Assembly (NCBI RefSeq): GCF_000471905.2 | Contig: NW_006499997.1 | Span: forward strand, 685,189-749,188 | DNA length: 64,000 bases | Direction: 5' to 3' | From: Amborella trichopoda | Taxonomy: Eukaryota > Streptophyta > Magnoliopsida > Amborellales > Amborellaceae | The notes under the pieces: generated by a model | Databases searched by the model: none | What the model was told of the DNA's origin: nothing | Seen by the model: only the letters and a program-made list of their open reading frames with translations | Position numbers and translations under genes: made by a program | Shown: piece after piece, positions 1-13,249 of the stretch | Numbering within the stretch: position 1 is the first letter of the stretch | Layout of the letters: every line of letters begins with the position of its first letter

Positions 1-428
1 AAACCACATTTTTTGACATTATTTGAAGGTAGGCTCTATAATAACCGCATCCATGAGATAATGTACACTAAATCTATGGTTTTTTTCTAATTTTTTTGAA
101 ATTTTTTTATCCATTTTAAAAAATATAATTCTGCAGATCTAGTTAGTCAGATTTAACCGCCCGGTTAGTAAGTCCCGGCCCCACGCTCGCTTCCGATTCT
201 AACTGTTCTCGGGCCATGCTCGGGTCCTAATCTATCCGTTCCCGGGCCCATATCCGGTTAAGCACTCTAGTTCAAAACTCCTTGAGGAAACGAGGGTGTG
301 ATTCAGTGCTCTCAATACAGGCTAAGAAATCAAATGGATAAGCAATCGTTTATTGGGCCCCCCGCTTACATGAAGTTGGTTTCTGTAAATACTCGCACCA
401 GGGAAGGCAGGCTTTCTAGGGAGAGAGG
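1..428. other. Upstream flank and probable 5' UTR/promoter of the spliced gene
   Basis: No coding signal and no convincing TATA box. The first 130 bases are AT-rich and the rest is mixed. A purine-rich leader (gggagagagg) runs directly into the ATG at 429, with A at -3, a good plant initiation context. The transcription start cannot be placed. Confidence 0.35.
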
Positions 429-3400
429 ATGATGAGGGGTGTGTGTGTGGGAGTGACGACTCGTCCTGCCCTAGCGGCACTGCGTTCCCCATTCATCCTT
501 CGCAGAAAGGCCACCGCTCTGCAACCCACTTGTTCTTCTTCTGGTACTCTCTCTCTCTCTCTCTCTTCACTTCACATATGGCTGCAATGTGTTTTGAGAA
601 TGCTACTGTGTTATTTTTTATTTTTCTCTCTGGGTTGGTGTTTGGAAGAATGTTTCCTTGCTTTCATGAAATTGGAGGTTTTTCCTCAAGTATCCCTCGC
701 ATTTTTTACTACTGAAAGTAGAATAGGTTTGTGGAAATTGGGCGGTTTCGTGAACTCTCATTGCTCAGGATCAGTGTCAGCCGCTTTTGTAATTAACCCC
801 AACTGAACAATGGCATTTAGAGAAACAGATTATCTGGTTTGGAGATGCATATGATGTATCTTTTTCTCTGCTGGATATAAAATCTGGATTGTTTTAGGGT
901 GTGTTGAAAAATCCTGCGAGCAGTTTCAATTTCAAGATTTTGAAGGATGTTGAGATTCTTGAGACTTCACAGAATTTCAAATTAAAATCAAAAATTGGTT
1001 TCATAAAGCATTTCCCGAAGCACAATTACCCATCTATGTAAACAGAGAAACCAATCGTTTCACTCTGGTTGATCATTGAACGCTTGAATGCTTACGCCAT
1101 GGCACACCAAGTTCTCATTAGTTCCAAGTGTTTGATCTGTAATAGACGCTGTTTTTAGCATTTTCACAGAGATATGTTACAAGCATTGTCTCGTAGCAAA
1201 AGTTGGTTTCAAGAGATTAAATAAGCTTTTGAAGGGCTTAGTAGCTCAGGAATGAATGCCGGATAGGTTTAGGATAAGGGTAAACTATATTTAGTTCCAT
1301 AAAATGAATAGTTCACAACTTTGTTATTATTTTGTTCATGTGAACTGCAGATACTATGCTGCATGTTATTTGACTACATGTGCTGGAGAAAATCCAATCC
1401 CAATGCCATCCTTAGAAGCCTGAACAGTAAAGATAGAAAAGAATAGTCAAGAAGAAGCAGTTTTGGAGAAACTGTGTGGTTGGGACCCGTGAGTGCTTAG
1501 GAAACGTCTGCATATTTCATTTATATGCATACAGATTGCATCTTATTTACTACAAGATGTTTAGCATTACAATAGACATTCACCCTTTTTGTCTAAAATA
1601 TTTGTTACCATGTTATTAACTACAAAATGATTACGATTGCATCATAGATTTCTCTTTTTTGTTGGTTAATCAATCAGTATTTCTAATAAATATATGTGAA
1701 CGGGCACACTCATCTCATGCATAGTATAGACATTAAGATATGTAAAAACTGATGCATTCTCTCTTGAATAGAGACGATGGAGCATCATCTAGTGCCTTTT
1801 TCGTTAGCTACATTATGTTTTGAGAAATAATGGAGGCAATGGATCATCATTTACAGCAATGTGGCTAAACTTGGCGGTTCTTGGGTGGCTTTGGAGTTTG
1901 TTGTGGGCATCACGAGGAATAGCAGCTTCGTGCTGGATCTTATTGGTTCTTGTTTGATCATTAGACAAAAAATAAAATAGCATGATCATGTGCCTCAGCT
2001 TACCAGCATTATCTTGGTGGGTGAGGAAGAAAAAATTTTACATGAGTCAATGAGGAGAAATGTGTTACAGTGGCCCTTTTTATACCTTGGCTTAGATATG
2101 GACCAGTTGAACGATTCTAATATGAAAAATATTCTCCCGTTTTTAGGTAAAGGTCCAACCTCATGAATAGTGAATTTCCCATCTCCTATGGTGTTTTGAA
2201 GCTGAATTATGAAAAAAGAACAAAAAATAAGCGAGTGGTTGCTTGGAACTTGTTAGATTGGAGACAAAGATTAAGACAAGAACCTCCCCCATAGTTATAT
2301 TCTTCTGTTCTTGGGCATGCAAATTCTTCTTTGGCGGAAATGAAAGTGGCTCTCACTTTTTGTTCATTCAGAGTTCTATGATGGATCGTTGGGCAATTGA
2401 ACTATGTCTATATCTTGTTAACTTTTTATGTTAATATTTGTATTTAACTATTTATTTTTTTCTGTTGATGATTTTTTTTACTGTTGTGCAAACTAACCAG
2501 TGAAATTCCTGAACTGCACCTCAAGTGGATTGTTCCTGCAGGAATTGCAGCCTCCATGAAGTGCAGAATAGGAATCCTACAATAGTCATGATATTCAGTT
2601 AGTTGTGTTGATTTTGCCAGCAAGGTGAAAAAGTGGATTAGAGCATATCACCTCAACTGGTAGAATGGACAAATGGGCAGCAAGCATGCCTTAGCTAAGA
2701 GAAATACACTACCATTTCTTGACATTTGAATCATAGCTGCCTATTGTGTACCTTGTCCTCATGTGGTGTCTTGGACATGATGGGTTGCATTCAAAGTTGT
2801 AAAACATAAGTCCTTTCTGTTCGCTGACTTTAATAGTATTCTGTATTTCAACTATAGATATAAACCCTTGTTTGCAAATGAAAATGACTGCATTTTTTTT
2901 TCAAAATGCAGTTGGCCATCTAATGGATTTTCAGAAACTGTGTTCAAATCATTTTGGTTTGGGTAGTTTGCCTGCTTTTTAATAGCTCACTGCTCTTAAA
3001 AATTAACCATGTCCTCTGCCATTAACCATCTGGACTTTCTATCACCACCACCATCTTAGTAACACTATCTAAAACCACCACTAAGCCCCTTTTCTCAAGA
3101 AAAACCACCACCATCCAAGAAACCACCATTGTATTTGGCCCCAAAAACCAAAACTAGATGTTGGCTACAGAGAAGTTAAAATATGTGGCATAGTCAGATT
3201 CAACAAGCTCTGGGAGACTTGGAGAAGACTCAGAGAATCTGCCAAGTCCGACAAAAAACTAACCAGGTAAAGTGTCTTAATTCTAGCGAGTTGGGACCTC
3301 TCTAGAACTGGCCCCTGATCGGTTCAGAGTGACTCAAGCAATTGTGCTCCCAAATCACTGGTTTTATAATCATTGTGCCTAAGCCCTGAGTCTGGCTTTT

Positions 3401-6400
3401 AAAACATTCAAAAAAACTATAGCTTCTAGCGAAGTATGACAAAAGATTCTTAAGTGTTTTTTGAGGTGTCTGCAGGCAGATCTCTACATTTTGGGATGTT
3501 GCATTTCTTCCAGACAAAGGCATCTCTCATTTATGTGTCATAACATTGATCTATGATGGTTGTTAGTTTTGATATCCTGGGACCGAGAATAAGAGGTGTC
3601 TTATTGATTATCAATGTTTACTGCTTTATTGTTTTGTAGTAGTTAGTGTTTGTGACTCCACTGCAGCAAAACGGAGAATGTTAGTGACATATTAATGGAT
3701 TTTCTTCTAGGATTTCTTGGGGCCCATGATGAATTGTGACTTCACTTAATTTTACAGGATGGACCGTGTGAGAAGGTTGGGGGAATGTAGAATAATGAAC
3801 GTGGAAGATATTCTCATATCTGATGAGGCACAATATGTTGCTTTTTTCATGTGATCAACCAAGCTCAAATCCACTGGCATGTGTAGAAGTTTAAAAAGAG
3901 GGCCTACATATTTGGAATATTTTCAATTCCATTAGAAGTATTCTCGGCATTTTTTGCAATCTTACGTCTTTAATGCAAGTATGCAACTTGATGAGGACCA
4001 TGGTTCTCAATAATAAAAAGGAAAAAAGAGCGAAACCCATTTTGCTTGCTACATGTAGATTCCTATTTTCAGAGTGGCAATTGTTGAAGCTTCTAGAGTC
4101 CTAGCTTGCAATGTGGTGTGTAGTGAGATGTCTTTCAAGGAATGGGTTTCCGTATGATGAGGATCTTCCTACAGATTTTATCCCACAAACCAGGCCTTTA
4201 TGGCTTGTTCATCTCCTTCTGGCATGGCTATCAATGCTCTTAGGCTCAGAGTGGGATAGCTTCTTACCAAAAAATTTCAATTTCATTGTTTTTGTTCCTA
4301 ACATCCTTGAGTTCTTGAAGTGGTATTGTGATTTGCCTGAGATATGACAATATTCTGTTCCAGTATGAATTCTACCCTTGTAATGGGACTTTAATTATTG
4401 TGTGGTTTTATTTGATGATTTTTCTTGTTGTAATGTATATGTTACATGGACACGGATATGAGAATTTGTACCTTACTCCTATTCGAAGAATCTGCTCACC
4501 TATCAATGTTTTGCCAAGTCTAGTAAGACACATCCATATGATGCATATGTGTCTATGTATATTGATGTGTAAACTTAATGTGTGATTTTTAATAATGCAT
4601 TAACTTCACAAAGTAAAACATGTGAGTCCAAATCAAAAGCGTTTGTGTTATACTAATGGGCACGCTTCTTATGATGCATACACAAGTGTCTAATAAAATG
4701 GGCACATGTCTTGTTTGTCCAATCTATGGACTTGCATGTCCACATAAAAGACATGCTGTGCAAACAATGAAAATTTCTAGACATGCATGTCGACACAGAT
4801 TTACCATGTGTTTATGTTTTTCAACATGCGCATCTAGTGCATTGGCATGTCGAATTCTCCTAAATACGCACAACACGTGTTGTTGTTGTTGCATAGCATA
4901 TAGGTATGTATGTGCTAAATGTTTTCATAAAAGACCATTATTTCCTGGAAATTTAAAACATAGAAGGTATCCCATCACTTTAGATGGGAAAATATTAACA
5001 ACATGATCACACCGCCTCAAAAAATCGATGAGGTGGTTGAATTGACTAGATTGCCAACAAAGTAGTTACTTTTCTTCACTTAGGTACCTCCTCAACTATT
5101 TTGTTAGAAAGCGTCCAAGCTGCCCGTGTTCCAGATTGGGAACCCTAAACAACCTAGGCATTTTGATTAGTTGGTGCCTTTAGTTACTTGAGCCAAATGA
5201 ACTAAATACCCATGCTTGTTTCAAAACCCAAAACATTTTTTTCAATAAAAAAACCTGTTATGATTTTGGCTTGAGTGTCTAAAGTGGGCCAAGTTACCAA
5301 AATGTTCCTATTTGTCCTGGGTTACAAATTTGGAACAATTTTTCTTAATGAAAAGAAGGTTTGGTAACTCGTAACAAGCAGGTTTATTTAGGTTATTTGA
5401 CTCAAGTGACTTAAGTAGGTCCATCAAATTACCAAAGTCCCTCACTTGTTCATGGTTACAAAACTTAAAACAAGGACAATTTGGGTATTTTTTTTAACAA
5501 AAGTCTTGAGGAGGTACTCAAATGCAAGGATATTTGGAAAAGTAAGCACTTTGTTTATAAATTGCTGATTTAACCAGCTTAATGATTTTTTTAAGTCATC
5601 CTTTTAGATGTAAATGCAAATGAAATTATTTTTTTAAACTGAACTCTCTGTAGCTTTTGTATAATAGAAAATTTGTAACCAGCACTAACGATAGCGCTGA
5701 AAATGCAGATCATATATCATTCATCAGTCATGTTGCTGCAGCTCAACCTCCCCAAAATTTGCATACCTTGATAAAAATACTGCAAGGAAGAGGTTTACCG
5801 GATCCTTCCACAATTCTGTAATGAATGTTAAGATTTCTGTTGCAACTGGAAAATATCCTTATTGTTCCGAATGACTGTATTTCATTTGGTTAAAATGCTC
5901 ATTCTTCCTGATGGATTTGTCATCTGACATTAATTTCACTTTGGGGACCAAATCCTTTGTGTTATAAGATTTGGTGTCATCTTTTTGTTGCATTGATATG
6001 GTTCTTAGTTGGTCAATCGATGCTTAATCCATATGATGGAGCACGAACATTACCTGGAAGAATATACCTGGTTGGTTAAAATCGTAATTGGTGTCCAAGC
6101 AGCATTTTGCTTTAGCATGTGGCGAGCATAGAATTTGTTCTAAGTTCCTGCGTTAATATGTCTACCATAGACTTATGTGCTGGAAAAATATTGGGCAAAA
6201 TTAAGACCCTAGGATCATGAATATCTCAATTTTCCATGCATGATATATCTGTTAAGTGGAATCTGTTCTCTGTTATGTTGTTGACAAATTCAATAACACC
6301 TGTGAAAAATCTTCTTGTGCTCTTGGAATCTTGGATAAATTACTTCTTGGTTACTTTGTTAGTAACCATATGTTTTCAATTGCTCAATATGAATATTATA

Positions 6401-9400
6401 TGACTCTTCATAGTAGCCGAGTACTTGACTTCATTATATATGATTTGTTGAGTATTTACTACACAGCGAAACAATGAAAGAGGAAATTGGGGGGCATGTG
6501 GAATGTAAAAGATGTTAAGTTGATCCATTTGATCTATATTTTATGATTGGAGAGCATTGGGAACTTTTCATGCTTTTACTCAATACATATCTTATTTTGA
6601 CATTGCTTTTAGCGGGAAATTTCCATTTGTGCATGCATCCTATTCTGTTATTCTTTTTCACACTTCCTTTATGGGTTTTTTTCATGGTTTCATTTTATTA
6701 TATACTCATAGCTCACTCTCCTTTATCTAACGATTGAAAATGAGAAATATCTATGTTACCAGGTATTACTTTGACTTGAATGTCGTATTGATTTCAGTTG
6801 TAACCCGTGAGAGGAACTCTTCTAGTTATTGGGATCTTCTAAGGAGGGGTTTGCTTCTACTCCAAATGCTTGATCTTGTGCTCCAAGACATGGGGTCTCG
6901 ATTCAGGGCAATTCCTTGATATTTGGGATCTAGATCTCTATGCCCAAATCTAGGTTCCACGATTAGGCGGAACCACGATTCTACCAACTTAGAATCGAGT
7001 ATCCTCTACTTTGGAATCGAGTTTCACTGGCACGTTTTTTGGTTCATATACAATATAGTGGAGATCTCCAATTTTTTATGACCTTCAAACTTTCTGCATA
7101 CCATGATTTCCTACATATTTTGCAATTCATAACTTTACACACCTTGTGAATTGTGAATTGTATCTAGTCTTAAAGAAAGGCAACAAGAATGAGAAAGGAG
7201 AGAGAAGGAAGTAGCTGGAAGGAGATACAAAAGTTAGTCGCATTGCGGTTCTGGTGAGGAATGAGATCATGATCAATACCCTTTACTTCCTTAGGGCTAA
7301 TTCATTGGGTCTCGTCCACCTCCCAAAGGACTTCAATCGTTTGAGTGTGGTCAACCAAATTGAGCCACTCATGGGGTTGACTTATGGGTGAAGGATCTCT
7401 TGTGTATATATCATTGAGCCCCTAGTAATCCTCGATGGAGGAGAGGTATGGGGAACTATACATGGCAATGTCTTTCCTTTTTTCTTGTTGTTCAATGGAA
7501 TTTGCTCCCTAATTACAATGAAGTGGATAGTGAACTTCGGGAACACGCTCCCTAATAGTTAGGGATCGCGATCCCTATACCTAACCACCTATGGACCTCA
7601 TTCCCTTGGCGGCGGATCTTTGAGCCTACCTTGCTCCATGCACCATCTCCCGATCCGGAGCTCTTGTCTCTCCCATTCCTGGTAACTATGTTCTGACCTA
7701 AGATTTTAAAGTTTGAGTAGGTCCCAGGTTTGAAATTTGATTTTTAGTGGTCCTAGTTCTTCGATAATCACACTTCAACGGTCCCTTTTTTGTGGACCAC
7801 TCAATCGGATTGACATGTACTTCACATCTTCTGCACATGAAAGTTTGCGTTTATGCTTGGATTTTGCCTATTAGACTATCAAAGTGTTAGATTTGTTTCC
7901 CAGTTTCTAGGACTTATGTCACCATTTAAAAACCTTATTTTGAAGTGAACTTCTAGTAGCTGGTGACAAGTTCTCAAATCAACTGATTCTCATGCATTGA
8001 AATTCACATAGAATCTTCAGCTATAATAACTTTGTTTCTTCAGTTTGCCTATAATTTCATTTTGTTCTGAATTTGGTTCTCTCCAGAATTCAAAGGGGAA
8101 ATATGTTTGCATTCTGAATTTTTCCAATGCATTTTCTACTCTGTTATATGCTGTAATTCCTATTCCAAATGCTTTTGATATAAATATATTTTTTTTCTTT
8201 TGGAAATTTGAATGGAATTGAATGATATGTTTATGCCTTAGTATAACATTCCCATATACATGCATACACATAGCGGACCAGAATCTATGTGATGTGATTC
8301 CATTACCCATACTACACTGTCTGACAATTTTTCTAAATATAAAAAGTAATATGATGAACGTATAAAGTCAACCTTCATTAAAAAAAAATGAATAACATAA
8401 ATAAAGTTTTTCAGAATAGTTTAATAATTAAAAATTATGATACATTTAAGTAAAATGTTTAATGTATAATGTGATCGTCATTAAATATATACGGGAAACA
8501 TTTTTGCACCCTGGAAATATTGCACTATAATGTTTCCCACCTCAAAAACCACTTTTGAGGTGGGTAAGGGACCCAGAATACCTCCAAATAAGATCTGGTT
8601 TTGAAGCTCCAAAAAAATCTCCAAGACGCTTAGATCCACCATCATCATCATCGTCATCACCATCATCGTCAAAGGCTTTTCCCAACTAATTGGGGCTGGC
8701 TACACGAATCCTGGTTCGCCATTCTGCTCTAGCATTATCGTCAAGGGCCATACCTTCAATGAGGCCACGTTTATGGGGAACGCCCTAGCATAAATAGCTA
8801 GCGTACATTCCATATTCATGAGAAGTTTTGACAAAGATTTACGTTGGCTGCCTACCTAACACAATCCCGCCCCTTTATCAGGGTATGGGACTGGTTAAGG
8901 GAAAGTTTAAGGTCTTCAATTCTTAGATCAAGGTCGCTTAGATCCACCATCCATTGAAAATGGAAACCGAAAAATTGGGTGTGGGATGTAGCTCTTTATG
9001 GGCTCCATGCTTCTTCTTCTTCTTCTTCTGCTCCTTTCTTTTCTTTTCTTTTCTTTTTGATGATATTGGTTTAGGAGTGGCTTCTCCAAGTAAGATTTGA
9101 TTTCTAAAGCTCAAAATCCCTTGGATTGATGCCCATTCAAAGAATGTCCCATATTTAAGTTTTGTGGTGGCAATAGATTTGGAGCATTTTTGTAGCTCCA
9201 AGTCATTTTTGTTTATTATTGTTTTTGAGAGGAGACTGATATGGAACATTTTTGGGTCTCTCACCCAGCTCAATAGTGGTTTTTGAGGACAAAGAACTTT
9301 ACAGTCTGATATTCCTCGAGACTTCCTAGGGACATAAATCATTCTCCCATTTCCCATTATCTTTGGTACATTTAATATGTTATATATAAGATATAAGTCC

Positions 9401-12400
9401 ATCAATAAAGATGTACTTTAAGGGTTTTTGTTTAGGGTGAGGTTTGTATAAGATTTCAACCTTATACTGGAATGTCTCTAGCGATGGCATGAAAATCTGT
9501 TATATCCTCTAATTAAGAAATTTAAAGCTTCAAAAATGATGTTGATCGAGCAGATCTGTAAATAATTAAATTTTTTGGAAATGGACGGTCCAGATATTAA
9601 TGCTGTACAAGATGCACTACTTTCAAGACTTGAAATCTTTTCCTTTTCATATCCATACATCTCAGGTTGAGATGATCAATTTGAGGGTTTTTCAACATTA
9701 TAATAACCTTTTCTAATGGGTTTTTGAGTACCTTACTTCAACAGTATAAGGTTATACTGTATATAATTTTTTTTCCTTTTGTTTAACTCCATTTTTTGTA
9801 CACACATTCTCTTGACCTTCACAAACATCATCATCATTATCATTTTAGCCTTTTCCCAATTAATTGGGTCTACATGAATCTTGGTTCTCCATTCTACTCT
9901 ATTAAAGGCTATATCCGTAGTGAGGCCATAGGTTCACATATGTTTTCGGAGTACTTCCAACCACGTCCTTGTAGGCCCCCTTGCCTTTTTTAGTCCTTCC
10001 ATTTAAACTAACTCGCACCTTCTAACAGGTGTTGTACTTAGTCGGCACCACACATGTCCAACCCATCTAAGTCTACTCTCTCTCTCGAATAGATTCATTT
10101 CGAATTTTTTCCCTTCTTGTCTTGCCACTCATCCATCTCAACATCCCCATCTCTGCTACACTCATTCTACGGGTATATTATTTTTTGTTCGCTAACATTC
10201 CGCCCCATAGAGCAAATCTGGTTTCACTGATGTCCTATAGAACTTGCTCTTCAGCCTCATTGGTATGCAGTGATCACGTAAAATTCCAGTTACACGTTTC
10301 CACTTCACTCATTCAGCTCTAATTTTATGTGCGACATCTTCCTCGATCTCTCCATTTTCTTGGATTATCGACCCAAGATATTGAAAGTGCGGTCTTTTTT
10401 GTACTTCCTGACGGTCAATCTTAACTACTTCCTCGTCTGTACTCCTATTATTACTAAACTTGCACTCCATATACTTTGTCTTAGTCTGACTAATTTTACA
10501 ATATCCCTTTGAAAAAGAAACATAAAAAATAGTTCTTTGAGGAGAGAGAAAATATCATTGATACCATCCATCCATTTTGATGCATTCTCAGATCAGGGTT
10601 AAATTGTTTTTTGTTTCTTTGAAAAGCATCCTCAAAATTTGGTGTCAAATAAATCCTGTTGATTGAGTTTTTTTTTGGAGATGGCAAAGCATGGGCATGT
10701 GGGATTTGGATGATATATATATTCTGTGTGTATGCACATGTGTGCATGTGCCTTGAATTATGGGGAATGCCATGTCCAGGCCCCTGCTCTCCATTTCTGT
10801 TTCTCTGTCTGTAATTCTAGGCATCTTGAAACCTGGTTGTTTGCCTTTGCTCCATGAGCATTGTTAATAACTTAGATGTTGCTCTCCTGTCAGTACTTTG
10901 AACATTGTCATAATAATGAGGCAGACTTGGAATTCCAAACCTTGCTATGTTGCCAAACTTTTCTGTGGGCAACTGGTTGCATTAACTCACTTTCTAATAT
11001 ACATACATATCTTCTGAATACCATTGAAAATTGCATCTTTTTGGTTCTTGATCGTAGTCTAATAAATTGGAAGTGCTATCATCCTTATAAGTACTTCACA
11101 TAATGGTCCATAGTTTGCAGAAAACACCAGAAGTCTTAATCTTAAGTATGACCACGAGAGTATATTGATCAAACTTCAAAACTTTATATTACCCCAAAAA
11201 GATGCGGCAGTCAAACAAAGAAATAAACATCTTCTTTAAGTATGTTCTTCTCTCTTACTAGAGGTTACTTTATTCAATTATTTTTAGCTTCAAGATGCTT
11301 TATATCAACCCTTTCGTCAATAAGAGGGAGTTAATAATGTTACAATGGCCCAGAGATCGAACTGGTAGGGGCACTGGTCTGGTTGGACCGGGCAAACTGG
11401 ACTGGTTCACCAGTCAGTTTGCACAATAAAATAAGTAAAATTAAAAAAAATAAAAAAATAGAAATTTATAAAAAACTAAAAATAAAAAGTTTATAAAATT
11501 AGTCAAGTAATTAAGAAACAAAAAAAATAATAGACAAGTAATTGAAAATAAAAAATGAAAAACAAACATTTACATGCAAGAAATTGCACATAATCCACAA
11601 TTAAGCAAATACATAAAATAGTTTAACTATTAAAGTCAAAAATACCTTTAGAATGAATGCAAGAAACATTCCATTGCAACTTTTTAGGGCAAAAAAGAAG
11701 GATACTTCAACATATGTAAAAGCACTAGGAAACCAGATATTTTTCAATTTTTCTAACTTTTGTCAAATCCTAAGCAAATAAATTAAGGAATAGACCAAAT
11801 GGATTTACTTGGGGGACTGAAAGCTTCGGATTGAGTGGCCGACATATGCTCCAAAAATTCGCCAAAAATTCACCCAAATCTTAGGGTTTTCTCGGGTTAG
11901 AGAGAGCGAAAGAGAAAAAACCACCAAAGTTTTTCTTTCATTGAAAAAGTCTTTTTATACTTAAAACTCATCATATGTGTTAAACGTCATTCTTTAATGT
12001 GTTTAGAAAGGGAAATCACCTCTATCTGTTTTATCAAATGCTTGCAACATCGGATATCGAAGAGTGTGGACATAAGTATTACGTGTGAATTACTCACCCA
12101 TATTAATGAAGACAAATGGAGATCAACATCCAAAAAATGTGCTTACATGACTTGTGAATTGCTCGAAAGGTTATAAATATCACTATACATCCTCTGTAAC
12201 CTTTTACCATTTTTAGGCATGTTTTTGTTTAAATACACTTCATGCTCCACACTCATTATTACTTGTAAGGTAGTTAAAAGAAGTAGCTGGGCTTTTAATG
12301 GTCTCATTAAGTTTGGGCATATAAATGATATCATTAGTTAATTTCACAATGAGAGATGAATACACTCACATAAAAGTCTATTCTTATGTGGGTCTACTCT

Positions 12401-13204
12401 TCTTCACCAAATGCATTTAGGGATAAAGGCCATGAAATCAGTGAGCTACTCCTATTGATGGTCTTTCATCATCTTATGCTACTGAGCAACATGGAACTAG
12501 ACCAAATCCATTTCACATGAGCATGACCATTGCAGAAAGGAAACCACTTCAGAATGTAATACTATAATACTTCTTGAATGAATAAAGCGCTATTCAACCA
12601 CCATCTTGGTGATCCGTACACTAGAAGGGTACCTCAGTTTCTGCATGCACCGACTGGTTTTCACCGAGAATTTAAATACTGATTCTTTAGATTGAATCCA
12701 GTATCCAGTAATCAAGGTTCAAAACGGCGGATGCGGCTGCCTAGGCGGTCAGGGGTCTAAGCCACCTAGGTGCCAAGGCGGGCGCCTAGACACAAAGGCA
12801 GATGCGTTGGGGGCAGGGGGCAGATCCTTGCAGGGGATTGGGGGGCCATATGTTGTTTTGTGTGTGCTTTTTGTGAATGTGTGTGCATGTGTTTAGTGTG
12901 TGTGTGTGCATGTGTGCACGAGTGTGTGTGTGTGCATCCATGTGCTTGTATATGTGTTTAGTGTGTGTGTGTGAGGCCTTTCATGAAATTCTTGAATATC
13001 ATGCTCTTTCTTTTTTTTCTTTTGGATCCGTATTTTTGAGAGAGGGACCTCCTGCCGAACACTTGGAGGTCATCTTCCTCTTTTTCGTCTTGTTACATGT
13101 AAAGATGGAGCATATGGGTCCATGTGTATCTTTGTGTGTGTGAGAGAGAGATAGTGGGATGTCGTGTATTGAACACTTGGACTCTATCTTCTTCATCTCC
13201 TCAT

Positions 13205-13249
<45 letters not shown>

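Noticed and set aside
2243-6919. Short open frames in introns 1 and 2 as small genes (for example 4656-5006 and 6543-6737)
   Set aside because: No splice or initiation context, composition matches AT-rich intron DNA, and the spliced gene runs straight through them.
8481-8672. Minus-strand frame starting MTMMVMTMMMM
   Set aside because: The Met run is the catcatcatc tail of the RTE derivative read in reverse.
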